Below are positions 42,662 to 52,061 of a stretch of 64,000 bases of DNA, one piece after another (positions within the stretch are counted from its first letter, which is position 1; each line of letters starts with the position of its first letter). The stretch is from assembly GCA_036747295.1 (NCBI GenBank), contig DAIOCN010000001.1:181172-245171 (forward strand), written 5' to 3'. Source of the DNA: UBA4736 sp002404015. GTDB taxonomy: Bacteria; Chloroflexota; Dormibacteria; Dormibacterales; Dormibacteraceae. Position numbers and translations under genes: made by a program. The notes under the pieces are model-generated. The model did not search any database, had not been told where the DNA came from, and saw only the letters and a program-made list of their open reading frames with translations.

Positions 42662-44058
42662 ACACGCTCCTCCTCCAGGTCCTGTACCTGGTGGCCGCGG
42701 CCCTGTTCATCCTGGGCCTGCGCCAGCTCAGCTCGCCGAAGAGCGCCCGCCGCGGCAACTGGACGGCCGCGCTGGGCATGGTCATCGCGCTCGGCGCGAC
42801 GGTGGTCGATCGGGCGCTGGCGGGCGGGTTCACCGGCGCCGGGATCGCCATCTCGGTGATCGGGGTGGCCATCGGGGCGGTGGTCGGCACCGTGGGCGCC
42901 CGCCGGGTCCAGATGACGGCGATGCCGCAGATGGTCGCCCTGTTCAACGGCGTGGGCGGCGGCGCCGCGGCGCTGGTCGCGGTGTACGAGCTGCTCCACT
43001 TTCCGCTCCACCCGGCGTTCGCGGACATGTTCCCGAGCGCTTTCTCGATCGTCGTCGGCGGGATCTCGTTCGCCGGTTCCTGCGTCGCCTTCGCCAAGCT
43101 CCAGGAGCTGATGACCGGCCGGCCTCTGACGTACCCCGGCCAGCAGGTCGTGAACGGCCTGATCGTGCTCGCGATCCTGGGCTCCGGCGTGTACCTGCTC
43201 GGCTTCGGCAACGTGCCGGCCTGGTTCGTGGCGCTCCTGGTGCTCTCGCTGCTGCTGGGCGTGGCCTTCGTGCTGCCCATCGGGGGCGCCGACATGCCGG
43301 TCGTCATCTCCCTGCTCAACGCATTCACCGGCCTCGCCGTGGCGGCCTCGGGCTTCGTCCTCCACAACTTCGCCCTGATCGTGGCCGGCACGCTCGTGGG
43401 CGCCTCGGGCACGCTGCTGACCAAGATGATGAGCGACGCCATGGGGCGCTCCATCGCCAACGTCCTCTTCGCCGCCGTCGGCTCGCCCGTGGCCGGGCCC
43501 GAGGCGGCCGCGGGGGCCGAGGGCAGGACCGTCCGCTCGGGCAGCGCCGACGACATCGGCACGATGCTCGCCTACTCGCGGCGGGTGATCATCGTCCCCG
43601 GTTACGGGCTGGCGGTCGCGCAGGCCCAGCACGTGGCCCGCGAGCTGGCCGACCAGCTCGAGAAGAAGGGGGTGCAGGTGGACTACGCGATCCACCCGGT
43701 GGCCGGCCGCATGCCGGGCCACATGAACGTGCTCCTGGCCGAGGCCAACGTGCCCTACGAGCAGCTGAAGGAGATGGACGAGATCAACGACGAGTTCAAG
43801 CAGGCCGACGTGGCCCTGGTGGTGGGCGCCAACGACGTGGTCAACCCGGCCGCCCGCAACACGCCAGGCAGCCCGATCTACGGGATGCCGATCCTGAACG
43901 TGGACGAGGCCAAGAACATCGTCTTCCTCAAGCGCTCCATGCGACCCGGCTTCGCGGGCATCGACAACGAGCTGCTGTACGACCCCAAGACGATCATGCT
44001 GTTCGGCGACGCCAAGGACTCCCTCACCAAGCTGGTGGCGGCCGTCAAGGCAGCCTAG
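42658..44058 (+). CDS. pntB: NAD(P) transhydrogenase subunit beta
   Basis: A 466-residue protein from GTG 42658 overlapping pntAB. About eight to nine membrane helices carry the proton path (FNGVGGGAAALVA). The C-terminal domain III binds NADP(H): VIIVPGYGLAVAQAQHVARELAD, IHPVAGRMPGHMNVLLAEANVPY and VGANDVVNPAA. It ends 4 bp into the convergent membrane-protein gene. Confidence 0.95.
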   Translation: MNTLLLQVLYLVAAALFILGLRQLSSPKSARRGNWTAALGMVIALGATVVDRALAGGFTGAGIAISVIGVAIGAVVGTVGARRVQMTAMPQMVALFNGVGGGAAALVAVYELLHFPLHPAFADMFPSAFSIVVGGISFAGSCVAFAKLQELMTGRPLTYPGQQVVNGLIVLAILGSGVYLLGFGNVPAWFVALLVLSLLLGVAFVLPIGGADMPVVISLLNAFTGLAVAASGFVLHNFALIVAGTLVGASGTLLTKMMSDAMGRSIANVLFAAVGSPVAGPEAAAGAEGRTVRSGSADDIGTMLAYSRRVIIVPGYGLAVAQAQHVARELADQLEKKGVQVDYAIHPVAGRMPGHMNVLLAEANVPYEQLKEMDEINDEFKQADVALVVGANDVVNPAARNTPGSPIYGMPILNVDEAKNIVFLKRSMRPGFAGIDNELLYDPKTIMLFGDAKDSLTKLVAAVKAA

Positions 44059-45311
44059 GCTCGGGCCGCGGCCACCGGCCGCCACTGCCGCAGCAGGCTC
44101 GTGACCTTCGCCACGTCACCCCCCAGCTGGGGCGATCGCTCGGGCGCTTCCACGTGGTCCGGCAGCGCGGACAGGCGCTGATGACCGGCCAGGAGCTCCC
44201 GCGAGTGGGCCAGGAACGACTTCGAGTCGGCCCCTGACCTGGGGGCCGCGATGACGGCCAGCGCCAGCAGCCAGGTACCCATCACGCGCCGGGTCAGCAG
44301 GCTGGATGGCCCCATCACCTGCTGGGCGACGTAGGCACGGCCGCTCTCGGTGTATCCCTCGAGGTAGTGGGCGCACCCCAGGGCCACCCTGGCGACGGTT
44401 GTCTGGACCTGGTCGCGCGAGCTCTCGGCGAGCTTGATGGCGTCCTCGAACGCCGGCTGCACGGACTCGAGGCGGCCTTCGCTGAGCGCCAGGCAGCCCG
44501 CCAGGACGACGAGCGAGGCAACCAGCCGAGCGTTTCGGCCCCGGGGATCGGCGGCAGTCGCCCACTCGGAGTAGGCGTGCGCGGCCGCCGAGTTCCCGCT
44601 CATGTACTCAAGCCAGGCCAGCCGGCTGAAAGCCCAACCGATGACCTCGAGATCGTCCGCCCGCTGGGCCGCCGAGGCGGCCTCCTGGTAGCAGCGCCGG
44701 CTCGAGTCGAGCCGGTCGAGCTCGAAGTCGCAGTCCCCCAGCAGCAGCTGCGCCCGGGCCAGCGGCCCGGCCGCGCCGGCCTGCTCGGCTCGAGCCACCG
44801 CGACGTCGCAGCATTGGGCGGCCGCGACGGCGGCTCCCGACTCCAGAAGGGCCGCGGCGGCGGCCAGCCGGGCGCCCAGCTCGCGTCGAAGCTGCCCGGC
44901 CCGGCTCAGCGCCGGAACCGCCGCGAGGTAGGCCGCCGCCGCCTCGGGGTAAGCCGCCCGCGACGCAGCGTCGGCGGCGGTCCGCAGGTGCTTCTCGGCG
45001 GGGAGGGCCAGGGCGGCGCGCACCGAGGCAACGCCGGTCATGGCCAGGTTCAACCCACCCAGCGCGACCACCGAACCCAGGCTGAGGGCCTGGGCCGTGA
45101 CCGTGTCGAGACCGCCCGGCAGTCCACCAGGAAGGGAGAGCGCGCTGGTGCCGCCCGCTACGACGAGGCCCAGCCCGGCCCACACGGCCGGGTGCCGGCG
45201 CGGGCTCTCACCGCCGAGCAGAAAGCGGGTCAGGAACCAGTTCACGATCGCAAAGGCGGCAAAAGTGAGCAGAAGGAAGTCTGCGACGAGTCTGTCGCTG
45301 TACATATCCAC
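44055..45311 (-). CDS. membrane-anchored TPR-like protein
   Basis: A 418-residue protein (start ATG 45311 or 45305). Three N-terminal hydrophobic segments (~9-30, ~42-60, ~70-95) are followed by ~290 residues of Ala-rich helical repeats typical of tetratricopeptide arrays (YPEAAAAYLAAVPALSRAG, RAQLLLGDCDFELDRLDSSRRCY, SRLAWLEYMSGNSAAAHAY). Such proteins are scaffolds or regulators on the cytoplasmic face. No enzymatic domain is seen. Confidence 0.75.
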   Translation of the reverse strand: MDMYSDRLVADFLLLTFAAFAIVNWFLTRFLLGGESPRRHPAVWAGLGLVVAGGTSALSLPGGLPGGLDTVTAQALSLGSVVALGGLNLAMTGVASVRAALALPAEKHLRTAADAASRAAYPEAAAAYLAAVPALSRAGQLRRELGARLAAAAALLESGAAVAAAQCCDVAVARAEQAGAAGPLARAQLLLGDCDFELDRLDSSRRCYQEAASAAQRADDLEVIGWAFSRLAWLEYMSGNSAAAHAYSEWATAADPRGRNARLVASLVVLAGCLALSEGRLESVQPAFEDAIKLAESSRDQVQTTVARVALGCAHYLEGYTESGRAYVAQQVMGPSSLLTRRVMGTWLLALAVIAAPRSGADSKSFLAHSRELLAGHQRLSALPDHVEAPERSPQLGGDVAKVTSLLRQWRPVAAARA

Positions 45312-45452
45312 CCCCGAAGCGGCGACCTGGCCGAGGCCGCCCGTTGAACAAGCTTGCCAAGAAAGACGCTCGGCCTCAGCTTTTATTGCTGTTCTCAGCG
45401 CATGAATTTCGGAGAGTGCGAGCGCTCCGTTCAGGGACTGGCTGACAGTGGC

Positions 45453-46742
45453 TCAGGCCAGGCGGCCGGTCACTCCCGTCTCGACCCTGCCGATGCTGGT
45501 TGACACCGCCGTCGACGCCACCAGCCGGCCCTCGAAGAAGACCAGCTCGGGCGGCCGCTGGAGGCGCAGCGCCTCCACCCAGGAGGGAGCCTGGAACAGG
45601 TTCAGGTCCGCCGCGCAGCCTGCCCGGAGGCCATAGCCGGCGTCGCGCCAGGCCCGGGCGGGCGCGCTCGTGACCGTCTCGAGCAGATAGCCTAGGTCGT
45701 CGCCGCCGGTCAGGTGGGCGGCGTGCGCGCCCAGGAACGCCACCTCCAGCATGCTGCCCCGGCCGAAGGGATAGAAGCCGTCGCACACGTTGTCCTGGCC
45801 CAGGCAGACGTTCACGCCCGCGGCGCGGAACTCGGCGATCCGGGTCAACCCCCGGCGCACCAGGCCCCTGTCGCCCCGGCCCTGGATCACCAGGTTGGTG
45901 GCGGGGTTGCTGACGATCGTCAGCCCGGCCTCCGCGCACCTGTCGATGACGCGGGCGGCGTACTCGTCGTCCGCCGCGGCCAGTGAGCAGACGTGCCCGG
46001 CCGTCACCCGGCCCTGCCAGCCGCGGGCGATCGTGGCCTCGGCGACCATCTCCAGCGTCCTCACGGAGGCGTCGTCGCTCTCGTCCACGTGCATGTCCAC
46101 GTCGAGGTCGTGGCGCTCCGCGAGGTCGAACAGCGCCGCCACGTGCGCCAGCTGGTCCTCGCGGCCGGCCTCCCAATGCGGCATCCCGCCCACGACGCCG
46201 GCCCCCGCCTCGACCGCTGCCTGCATGCGGTCGAGGGCGCCGGGCTCCGACCGGATGCCGAGCTGGGGGAAGGCGACGATCGAGACCCGGCAGACCTGCC
46301 GGTGAGCCTCCGCCGCGCGGCGCACCCCCTCCAGCCCGCGCAGGCCCGTGATGGAGTCCACGTCGACGTGGGTGCGGACGTGGGTGACGCCCTCGGCGAC
46401 CCCGGACAGGATCAGCCGGCCCGCGCGCTCGGCCACGTCCTCGGGCGTGAACCGTTTCTTGCGCTCGCCCATGGCCTGGATCGCCGCCGGCAGCGTGCCG
46501 TCGTGGTCGCCCAGGTCGTCGCGGGTGTAGGCCTTGTCAAGGTGGGCGTGGATGTCCACGAAGGCGGGCAGAGCCAGCCGGCCGGCCGCCGCCACCACGC
46601 GGAGCCGGGCGTCGTCAGGCCGGTCAGGGCCGCCGGCCGGGCTGATGTCGGCGATGCGCCCGTCCGCCAGCCTCAAGTCGGCCGAGCGGCCGTCGGCCAG
46701 CCTGACGTCGAGCAGGAGGTAGCCGGCGGGAGGGCTGGGCAT
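45453..46742 (-). CDS. cytosine deaminase-like amidohydrolase, copy A
   Basis: A 429-residue amidohydrolase-superfamily protein. Metal-site motifs in order: DIHAHLDKAY, DMHVDESDD, TAGHVCSLAA and LGQDNVCDGFYPFG with the catalytic Asp. The arrangement is that of CodA/TRZ-type deaminases acting on cytosine, isoguanine, triazines or related rings. The conserved His-Val-Asp-Glu segment supports a deaminase. It lies 6 bp after a close paralogue and divergent from a nucleobase permease. The true substrate cannot be fixed. Confidence 0.85.
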   Translation of the reverse strand: MPSPPAGYLLLDVRLADGRSADLRLADGRIADISPAGGPDRPDDARLRVVAAAGRLALPAFVDIHAHLDKAYTRDDLGDHDGTLPAAIQAMGERKKRFTPEDVAERAGRLILSGVAEGVTHVRTHVDVDSITGLRGLEGVRRAAEAHRQVCRVSIVAFPQLGIRSEPGALDRMQAAVEAGAGVVGGMPHWEAGREDQLAHVAALFDLAERHDLDVDMHVDESDDASVRTLEMVAEATIARGWQGRVTAGHVCSLAAADDEYAARVIDRCAEAGLTIVSNPATNLVIQGRGDRGLVRRGLTRIAEFRAAGVNVCLGQDNVCDGFYPFGRGSMLEVAFLGAHAAHLTGGDDLGYLLETVTSAPARAWRDAGYGLRAGCAADLNLFQAPSWVEALRLQRPPELVFFEGRLVASTAVSTSIGRVETGVTGRLA

Positions 46743-46748
46743 CCGCGG

Positions 46749-47969
46749 TCAGGCGAGGAGCCGGCTCGTGACCTGCGTCTCCGCGACCGGCCGGCCCCGG
46801 AACCAGACCCGGGAGCGGGCGGCCTGGAGGCGGAGCGCCTCCTCCCAGGAGGTGGCGTCCAGCAGCACCAGGTCGGCGCGGGCGCCCGGTTTCACGCCGT
46901 AGTCGTCCAGGCACCAGGCCCGGGCCGGGTTGGTCGTGACCGCGTCGAGCGCGAACGAGAGCTCGTCGTGTGTCGCCAGGTGCGCCGCGTGGGCGGAGAT
47001 GAGGACCACCTCCAGCATGTCGCCCCGCCCGAACGGGTAGAAGCCGTCCCTGACGCAGTCCTGGCCGAAGCAGAGGTTGACGCCGGCCGCCCGGAACTCG
47101 GCGACCCGGGTCAGGCCGCGCCGGATAAGGCCGCGGTCGCCGCGGCCCTGGACGACGAGGTTGGTGACGGGGTTGCTGACGATCGTGATGCCCGCCCGCG
47201 CGCACTTGTCGATGACGCGCGCCGCGTACTCCTCGTCGGCCGCGGCCAAGGCGCAGACGTGGCCGGCCGTGACGCGGCCTGACCATCCCCTGCGGAGCGC
47301 CTCATCCGCCACCATCTCTAGGGTCCGGACGGAGCCGTCGTCGGTCTCGTCGACGTGCATGTCGAGCGGCCGGTCGAAGCGCTCGCCCAGCTCGAAGCAG
47401 ACCTCGACGTGGCGGCGCTGGGACTCCGCGTCCGGCTCCCAGTGTGGCATGCCGCCGACCACGTGGGCGCCCTCGGCCATCGCCTGCGTCATGAGGTCGG
47501 CGGCGCCGGGGTCGCGCAGGATGCCCTCCTGCGGAAAGGCGATCACCTGCACGTCCGCGATCCCGGCGCAGTCGTTGGCCGCGGTCAGGACGCCCTCCAG
47601 CGGTGTCAGGCCGCCGATGGTGTCCACGTCCACATGGGAGCGCAGCCGGGTGGTGCCCAGCAGCACCGAGGACTCGATCACCCGGCGGGCGCGGGTCCGC
47701 ACGTCCTCAACCGTGTACGCCCGTTTTCGGGCGTGGACGGCGCCGATCGCGCCGGCCAGCGTGCCGTCGTGCTCGGCCAGCTCGTCGCGGATGAGGACCT
47801 TGTCGAGGTGCACGTGGGTGTCGATGAAAGCGGGCAGCAGCAGGCGGCCACCGCAGTCGAATGAACCGGCACTTTCGGCGAGCCGGCCGACCGACTCTAT
47901 GCGCTCGCCCGCGATTCCCACGTCCACCAGCTTTCCAGTCGCCAAACGAGCGTTCCTCAACGCGACCAT
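46749..47969 (-). CDS. cytosine deaminase-like amidohydrolase, copy B
   Basis: A 406-residue paralogue of the previous protein. Matching motifs: DTHVHLDKVL, DMHVDETDD, TAGHVCALAA and FGQDCVRDGFYPFG. By eye more than half of the residues agree with copy A, so the pair arose by tandem duplication and then diverged. Both copies keep all metal and catalytic residues, which suggests different substrates rather than decay. It is the first gene of the pair. Confidence 0.85.
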   Translation of the reverse strand: MVALRNARLATGKLVDVGIAGERIESVGRLAESAGSFDCGGRLLLPAFIDTHVHLDKVLIRDELAEHDGTLAGAIGAVHARKRAYTVEDVRTRARRVIESSVLLGTTRLRSHVDVDTIGGLTPLEGVLTAANDCAGIADVQVIAFPQEGILRDPGAADLMTQAMAEGAHVVGGMPHWEPDAESQRRHVEVCFELGERFDRPLDMHVDETDDGSVRTLEMVADEALRRGWSGRVTAGHVCALAAADEEYAARVIDKCARAGITIVSNPVTNLVVQGRGDRGLIRRGLTRVAEFRAAGVNLCFGQDCVRDGFYPFGRGDMLEVVLISAHAAHLATHDELSFALDAVTTNPARAWCLDDYGVKPGARADLVLLDATSWEEALRLQAARSRVWFRGRPVAETQVTSRLLA

Positions 47970-48002
47970 GGCGGGCTATTATGGCGCCGCCAGTCAGACG
48001 AT

Positions 48003-48178
48003 CCCGGGAATCACCGATTCACGGCGAGGGAATTGGGGTCCAGGTGCGCGAGATGGTGGCTCGGCAGCGAGCATCGCAGAGCACGTAGCGGAGCTACGTA
48101 AGCGAGACGCGCAGCTGACGGGCCGCCAGATTGTGTGCCTGGGCGCCAACGCCCCGTCGGGGATCGGTGGTTCCCGGG
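48003..48178 (+). mobile_element. MITE-like inverted-repeat element, copy R2
   Basis: The ends CCCGGGAATCACCGAT (48003-48018) and ATCGGTGGTTCCCGGG (48163-48178) are inverted with one mismatch. The interior aligns with R1 (minus strand): GGCGAGGGAATTGG, GTCCAGGTGCGCGAGAT, GAGCATCGCAG, hairpin ACGTAG-CGGAG-CTACGT, then GCGCAG and GTGCCTGGGCGCCAA. It occupies the space between the deaminase pair and the permease and ends 18 bp before the permease ATG, so it is probably part of the permease 5' leader. No target duplication is evident. Confidence 0.75.
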
Positions 48179-48196
48179 AATTTGGGGGAGGGTGCC

Positions 48197-49522
48197 ATGG
48201 CAGTAGCGAGAGCCGCCCGCGAGCGAGACCTGGTCTATCCGGAGGAGCGGCTGCCCTGGCCGCAGACGATCCTCATGGGCTTTCAGCACGTCATGGCGAT
48301 GTTCGGCGGAACGGTGCTGGTGCCGATCATCCTCGGGTTCAATCCCAACACGGTCATCTTCTTCGGGGGCATCGGGACCCTCATCTTCATCGCGGTCACC
48401 AACCGCCGGATCCCGAGCTATCTCGGCTCCTCGTTCACGTTCATCGGGTCCGTCCTGGCCATTCAGGGCGGCTCCACAGGCCACCACGACCTCGCGTTCG
48501 GGGGCATCGTGATCGCTGGCGCCATCTACTTCCTGGTCGGCGTCGTCGTCCACATCGCGGGCATCAATTTCATCCGCTTCCTCATGCCGCCGGTCGTCAC
48601 GGGAACAGTGGTCACGGTGATCGGGCTGGCCCTCTCAGGGGCCGCCTGGGCCAACTACAAGACCGAGATGATCACGGCCACGGTCACCGTGCTGGCGGCC
48701 GCCATCGCCAGCGTCTACCTGCGCGGCTTCCCGCGCATGCTGCCAGTCCTGATCGGGGTGGTCGTCGGCTACCTGGTGGCGGGGGCCGACCAGATCGCCG
48801 GAGGCGGCTGTGCCGCCGCCACCGCCGGCTGCCACATCAACACGGCGGGCATCTCCAGCGCCAGCTGGCTGGGCGCTCCCACGTTCACGTTCCCAAGCTT
48901 CAGCACCAGGTCCTTCAGCCTGTTCTGGTTCATCCCGATCGTGCTGGTGGCCGAGAACACCGGCCACGTGCTAGCGATCAGCGGCATCATGAAGCGCGAC
49001 CTCTCGGGCATGCTGGGCCGCACCTTCATGGGTGACGGCCTGGCAACCATGGTCAGCGGCATCTTCGGCGGCACCGGCGAGACCACGTACGCCGAGAACA
49101 TCGGCGTCATGGGCGTCACGCGCGTCTTCTCCATCTGGCTGTTCGTGGTGGCCGCGATCTCCGCGATCCTGCTCGGGTTCATCCCCAAATTCGGCGCCCT
49201 GGTGCTCAGCATCCCGGTGAGCGTCCTGGGCGGCATCGAGCTCTACCTGTTCGGGCTCATCGCCGTCATCGGCGGCAAGATCTGGGTCGACGCCAGGGTC
49301 GACTTCTCGCGCCGCGCGAACCTCGCGGTGGTGGCGATCCCGCTCATCCTGGCGGCCGGCAACGCCGACCTCAAGATCGGCGACTTCGAGATCAACAACA
49401 TTGGCCTGGGCGCGCTCAGCGCGATCATCCTCTGGCAGATCCTCCGCCCCGGCCACATCGCGGACGGGGGCGACATGGGGAGGAACATCTTCGAGCCCGA
49501 AGCCGTGGTCGCCGACGCCTAG
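48197..49522 (+). CDS. NCS2-family nucleobase permease (uracil/xanthine type)
   Basis: A 441-residue protein from ATG 48197 with GGGGGAGGG just upstream. About 12-14 membrane helices. Family blocks: MGFQHVMAMFGGTVLVPIILGF, SYLGSSFTFIGSVLAIQ, PIVLVAENTGHVLAISGI and FGGTGETTYAENIGVMGVTRV. The AENTGH and GGTGETTYAENIG motifs place it near UraA-type proton symporters. It likely imports the rings handled by the neighbouring deaminases. Repeat R2 lies directly upstream. Confidence 0.9.
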   Translation: MAVARAARERDLVYPEERLPWPQTILMGFQHVMAMFGGTVLVPIILGFNPNTVIFFGGIGTLIFIAVTNRRIPSYLGSSFTFIGSVLAIQGGSTGHHDLAFGGIVIAGAIYFLVGVVVHIAGINFIRFLMPPVVTGTVVTVIGLALSGAAWANYKTEMITATVTVLAAAIASVYLRGFPRMLPVLIGVVVGYLVAGADQIAGGGCAAATAGCHINTAGISSASWLGAPTFTFPSFSTRSFSLFWFIPIVLVAENTGHVLAISGIMKRDLSGMLGRTFMGDGLATMVSGIFGGTGETTYAENIGVMGVTRVFSIWLFVVAAISAILLGFIPKFGALVLSIPVSVLGGIELYLFGLIAVIGGKIWVDARVDFSRRANLAVVAIPLILAAGNADLKIGDFEINNIGLGALSAIILWQILRPGHIADGGDMGRNIFEPEAVVADA

Positions 49523-49556
49523 CGCGTCAGGTCCCCGAGTGGTCGTCAGCTATATT

Positions 49557-49580
49557 CCTCCCCCGCCAGGCGGGGGGAGG
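49557..49580 (+). terminator. hairpin after the nucleobase permease gene
   Basis: CCTCCCCCGCC (49557-49567) pairs with GGCGGGGGGAGG (49569-49580). No T-run follows. A similar hairpin ends the molybdenum hydroxylase operon at 63953, so this may be the common style of terminator here. Confidence 0.5.
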
Positions 49581-49703
49581 GGCCCTGCTGTAGCGGCATC
49601 TCGGGGAACCCGACAGCCTAGGGCGGTCCGGCCGGCGTCTCACGCCCCATTGAGACCTGAATGAGATGGACTTTGAGATCAGGTTGCGTTAAACCTCTGG
49701 CCC

Positions 49704-52061
49704 GTGCCCCGCAACACCCGTGCGGACGAATGGCCGGAGGAGCTCCGCCAGGCTGCTGAGCGTCTCGGCGCGGGCGCCGCCACGCCCGCTGACCGCGAGC
49801 TGGTCCTGGAGTTCGCTCGCCAGGCCGAGCTGCTGCTGGCGGCTGTCGACGCCGAGCCCGACTCCGGGCTGGCCGCGTCGGGCTCGACCTCGGCGCTCGC
49901 CAACCGCCTGCGCGGCCGGCTGGCCAAACTGCGGGTTCTCGCGGCGACCCCGGACGAGCGGCGGGACAGGCAGGTCGAGTGGGCTCTCTGGGCTGCCGCG
50001 GAGTTCGGCCTGCAGGGAGACCAGGTGACGGAAGCCGGCGCGCTGGCCTTTGCCGTGCTCGGCTCGCCGGCCGGCACGCGGGTCGCCGCGGCGGCCCTGC
50101 GCCTCCGCTTCGGCCGCGCCCTCGCGGAGGACGCCGAGCTCGTGCGCTGGGAGGTGGACCGGTTGCGCTGGGTCGGCACGCAGCTCGAATCGGAGGCTCT
50201 GGGCGGCGGCGTGACCAGGCGGGGGCTGGCGGAGCTGGCGGGCACCCAGATCCAGCGCGCCGACCTGCTGGCCGCCCTGCTGGAGCCCACCCAGCCGGCC
50301 GCCGTCCGGGAGCGGCCGGCCGCCGCCCGCGCCGAGAAAGCAACCCGGCCCGACCGGGTGCAGCCGGCGCCGCGGCCCTCGCTGCGCGAGTTCTTCGCCG
50401 AACGCAGCATCCTGGTGGTCTCGTACACGGGCGCCTTCCTCCTGATCGTCGCCACCATCCTGTTCGAGCTCTACGGAACCAGCCTGCTCAGCGGTTCGAC
50501 CAGGTTCCTGGCCGTGGCGCTCCTGAACGCCGTTTTCGCGGTTGGCGGCGGCATCTGCCTCAACTCGCCGCGGCTGCGGATCGTCGGCCACACATACGTA
50601 GTCATCGCCGCCCTGATGCTGCCGCTGGCGATCGCCGCCGCTTACTACTTCCTGGGGCTGGGAGCGGCGGGCGTTCCCGTGGAGCTGGCCATCGCCCTCG
50701 GCGCCCTCTCCTGCGCCGCCGTCTACGCGGCCCTGGCGGTCGCGCTCCAGCTGCCGCTGTACGCGGTCCTCGCTTATGCGGCCCTCCCGGTGGGCGGGGC
50801 GGCCGCCCTGGACCTGGCCGGTGCCGGCGGCTGGACGCCGCTCGGGCTCGCGCCGCTGGTCCTGCTCTATGCTTGGCTGGCCCTCCGTTCAGATCGGATC
50901 GCGGGTCTGGGCAACGTCTTCTGCCGCCACGCGGACTGGTTCGTGCACGCTACCGCCGGACTGGTGCTCGCCGAGCTGGTCTTCTGGGCGTCCTGGCCGA
51001 ACCCCTACAGCTGGCCGGCCCTGCTGGCTTTCGCCGCGCTGGCCGCCGCCTACGCCGCCTACGCCTGGCTGGGCGGCCGCCGCTTCGGCGACTGGCTGGT
51101 CTCGGCGTTCGCCGGAGCGGGCTGGCTGGTCCTGGTCGAGCTGCTGGTGCCCGCGCCCTGGCGCGGGTCCGCGGTGGCCGTGCTGGCGATCGCCTACGCG
51201 GTTCTGGAGGCGCGCGGGGGCCGGCTGACCCGCAGCGCCAACGTCAGCTTCTGGATCGCGAGCGGGTTGGCCGCGGTCGTGGCGCTGTGGCCAGCACTGC
51301 CGATCGTGGATCGGCCGGGAACGGCAGCCGGCGGCGCAGCGGCACTCGAGATGCTGGCGGCCGCCAATGCCCTGCGCTGGCGCCTGCTGGGGCGTCCATC
51401 GGCGATCGCGCCGGCGGCGGCCCTTTTCAGCGCCGCCATCCTCCTGGAGAACGAAGCTCTGAGCTGGGGCCTGCGGGGCGACGCCCTGGAGCTGCTGGGA
51501 CTCGCGGCGGCTTACGCCGTGGGAGCCGAGCTCACCCGCCACCCCCTGCTGCGCCGGTTGCTCCTGGGCGGGCTGCTGGTGCAGGGCCTCGGAGCGCTAG
51601 CTCCATTCGCCTCGCCCTCCTGGCTGGAGGCCGTCGAGGTGGCGGGCGTGCTCGCGCTGTTCGCGGCGGCCGCCTTCCGGACCCGGCGGCCGGCCTGGCT
51701 CCTGCCGACCGGGGTGGCGTTGTTCTGGCTCTGGCAGTGGGTGCCCGCGGTAGTCCTGCCACCGCCGGCGGACGCTGTCCGGGCGCTCCTCTACCTGTAT
51801 GCGCCCCTCCCCGTGGTGTTGGCGGCGGGCGGCATCGTGCTGCGGGTCCGCCTGGGCGGTGACTGGGCCTGGCCGGGCTACCTGCTGGCGGCGGTTCTGG
51901 GTGCCGGCGTGGTGGTGGCCTGCTACTTCAGCGGCCTCGAGACTCTGGCCGCGCCGGCGCTGCTCGCGTACTCCCTCTGCGTGTACGTGGCGGGCACATT
52001 GGACCGGCAGCGCGCGGCCGTGGCCGCGGCCGCGCGCTGCCGACCGCGGCGAGCCCGATGA
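49704..52061 (+). CDS. large polytopic membrane protein, unknown
   Basis: A 785-residue protein from GTG 49704, with TAAACC 8 bp upstream. Residues 1-220 are soluble, helical and Ala/Arg-rich. From ~228 to the end there are about 20 hydrophobic segments with few polar loops (ILVVSYTGAFLLIVATILFELYG, RFLAVALLNAVFAVGGG). It resembles uncharacterised DUF2157/SCO7613-like actinobacterial membrane proteins, without a clear domain call. The next gene overlaps by 4 bp and looks like a continuation. Confidence 0.7.
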   Translation: MPRNTRADEWPEELRQAAERLGAGAATPADRELVLEFARQAELLLAAVDAEPDSGLAASGSTSALANRLRGRLAKLRVLAATPDERRDRQVEWALWAAAEFGLQGDQVTEAGALAFAVLGSPAGTRVAAAALRLRFGRALAEDAELVRWEVDRLRWVGTQLESEALGGGVTRRGLAELAGTQIQRADLLAALLEPTQPAAVRERPAAARAEKATRPDRVQPAPRPSLREFFAERSILVVSYTGAFLLIVATILFELYGTSLLSGSTRFLAVALLNAVFAVGGGICLNSPRLRIVGHTYVVIAALMLPLAIAAAYYFLGLGAAGVPVELAIALGALSCAAVYAALAVALQLPLYAVLAYAALPVGGAAALDLAGAGGWTPLGLAPLVLLYAWLALRSDRIAGLGNVFCRHADWFVHATAGLVLAELVFWASWPNPYSWPALLAFAALAAAYAAYAWLGGRRFGDWLVSAFAGAGWLVLVELLVPAPWRGSAVAVLAIAYAVLEARGGRLTRSANVSFWIASGLAAVVALWPALPIVDRPGTAAGGAAALEMLAAANALRWRLLGRPSAIAPAAALFSAAILLENEALSWGLRGDALELLGLAAAYAVGAELTRHPLLRRLLLGGLLVQGLGALAPFASPSWLEAVEVAGVLALFAAAAFRTRRPAWLLPTGVALFWLWQWVPAVVLPPPADAVRALLYLYAPLPVVLAAGGIVLRVRLGGDWAWPGYLLAAVLGAGVVVACYFSGLETLAAPALLAYSLCVYVAGTLDRQRAAVAAAARCRPRRAR

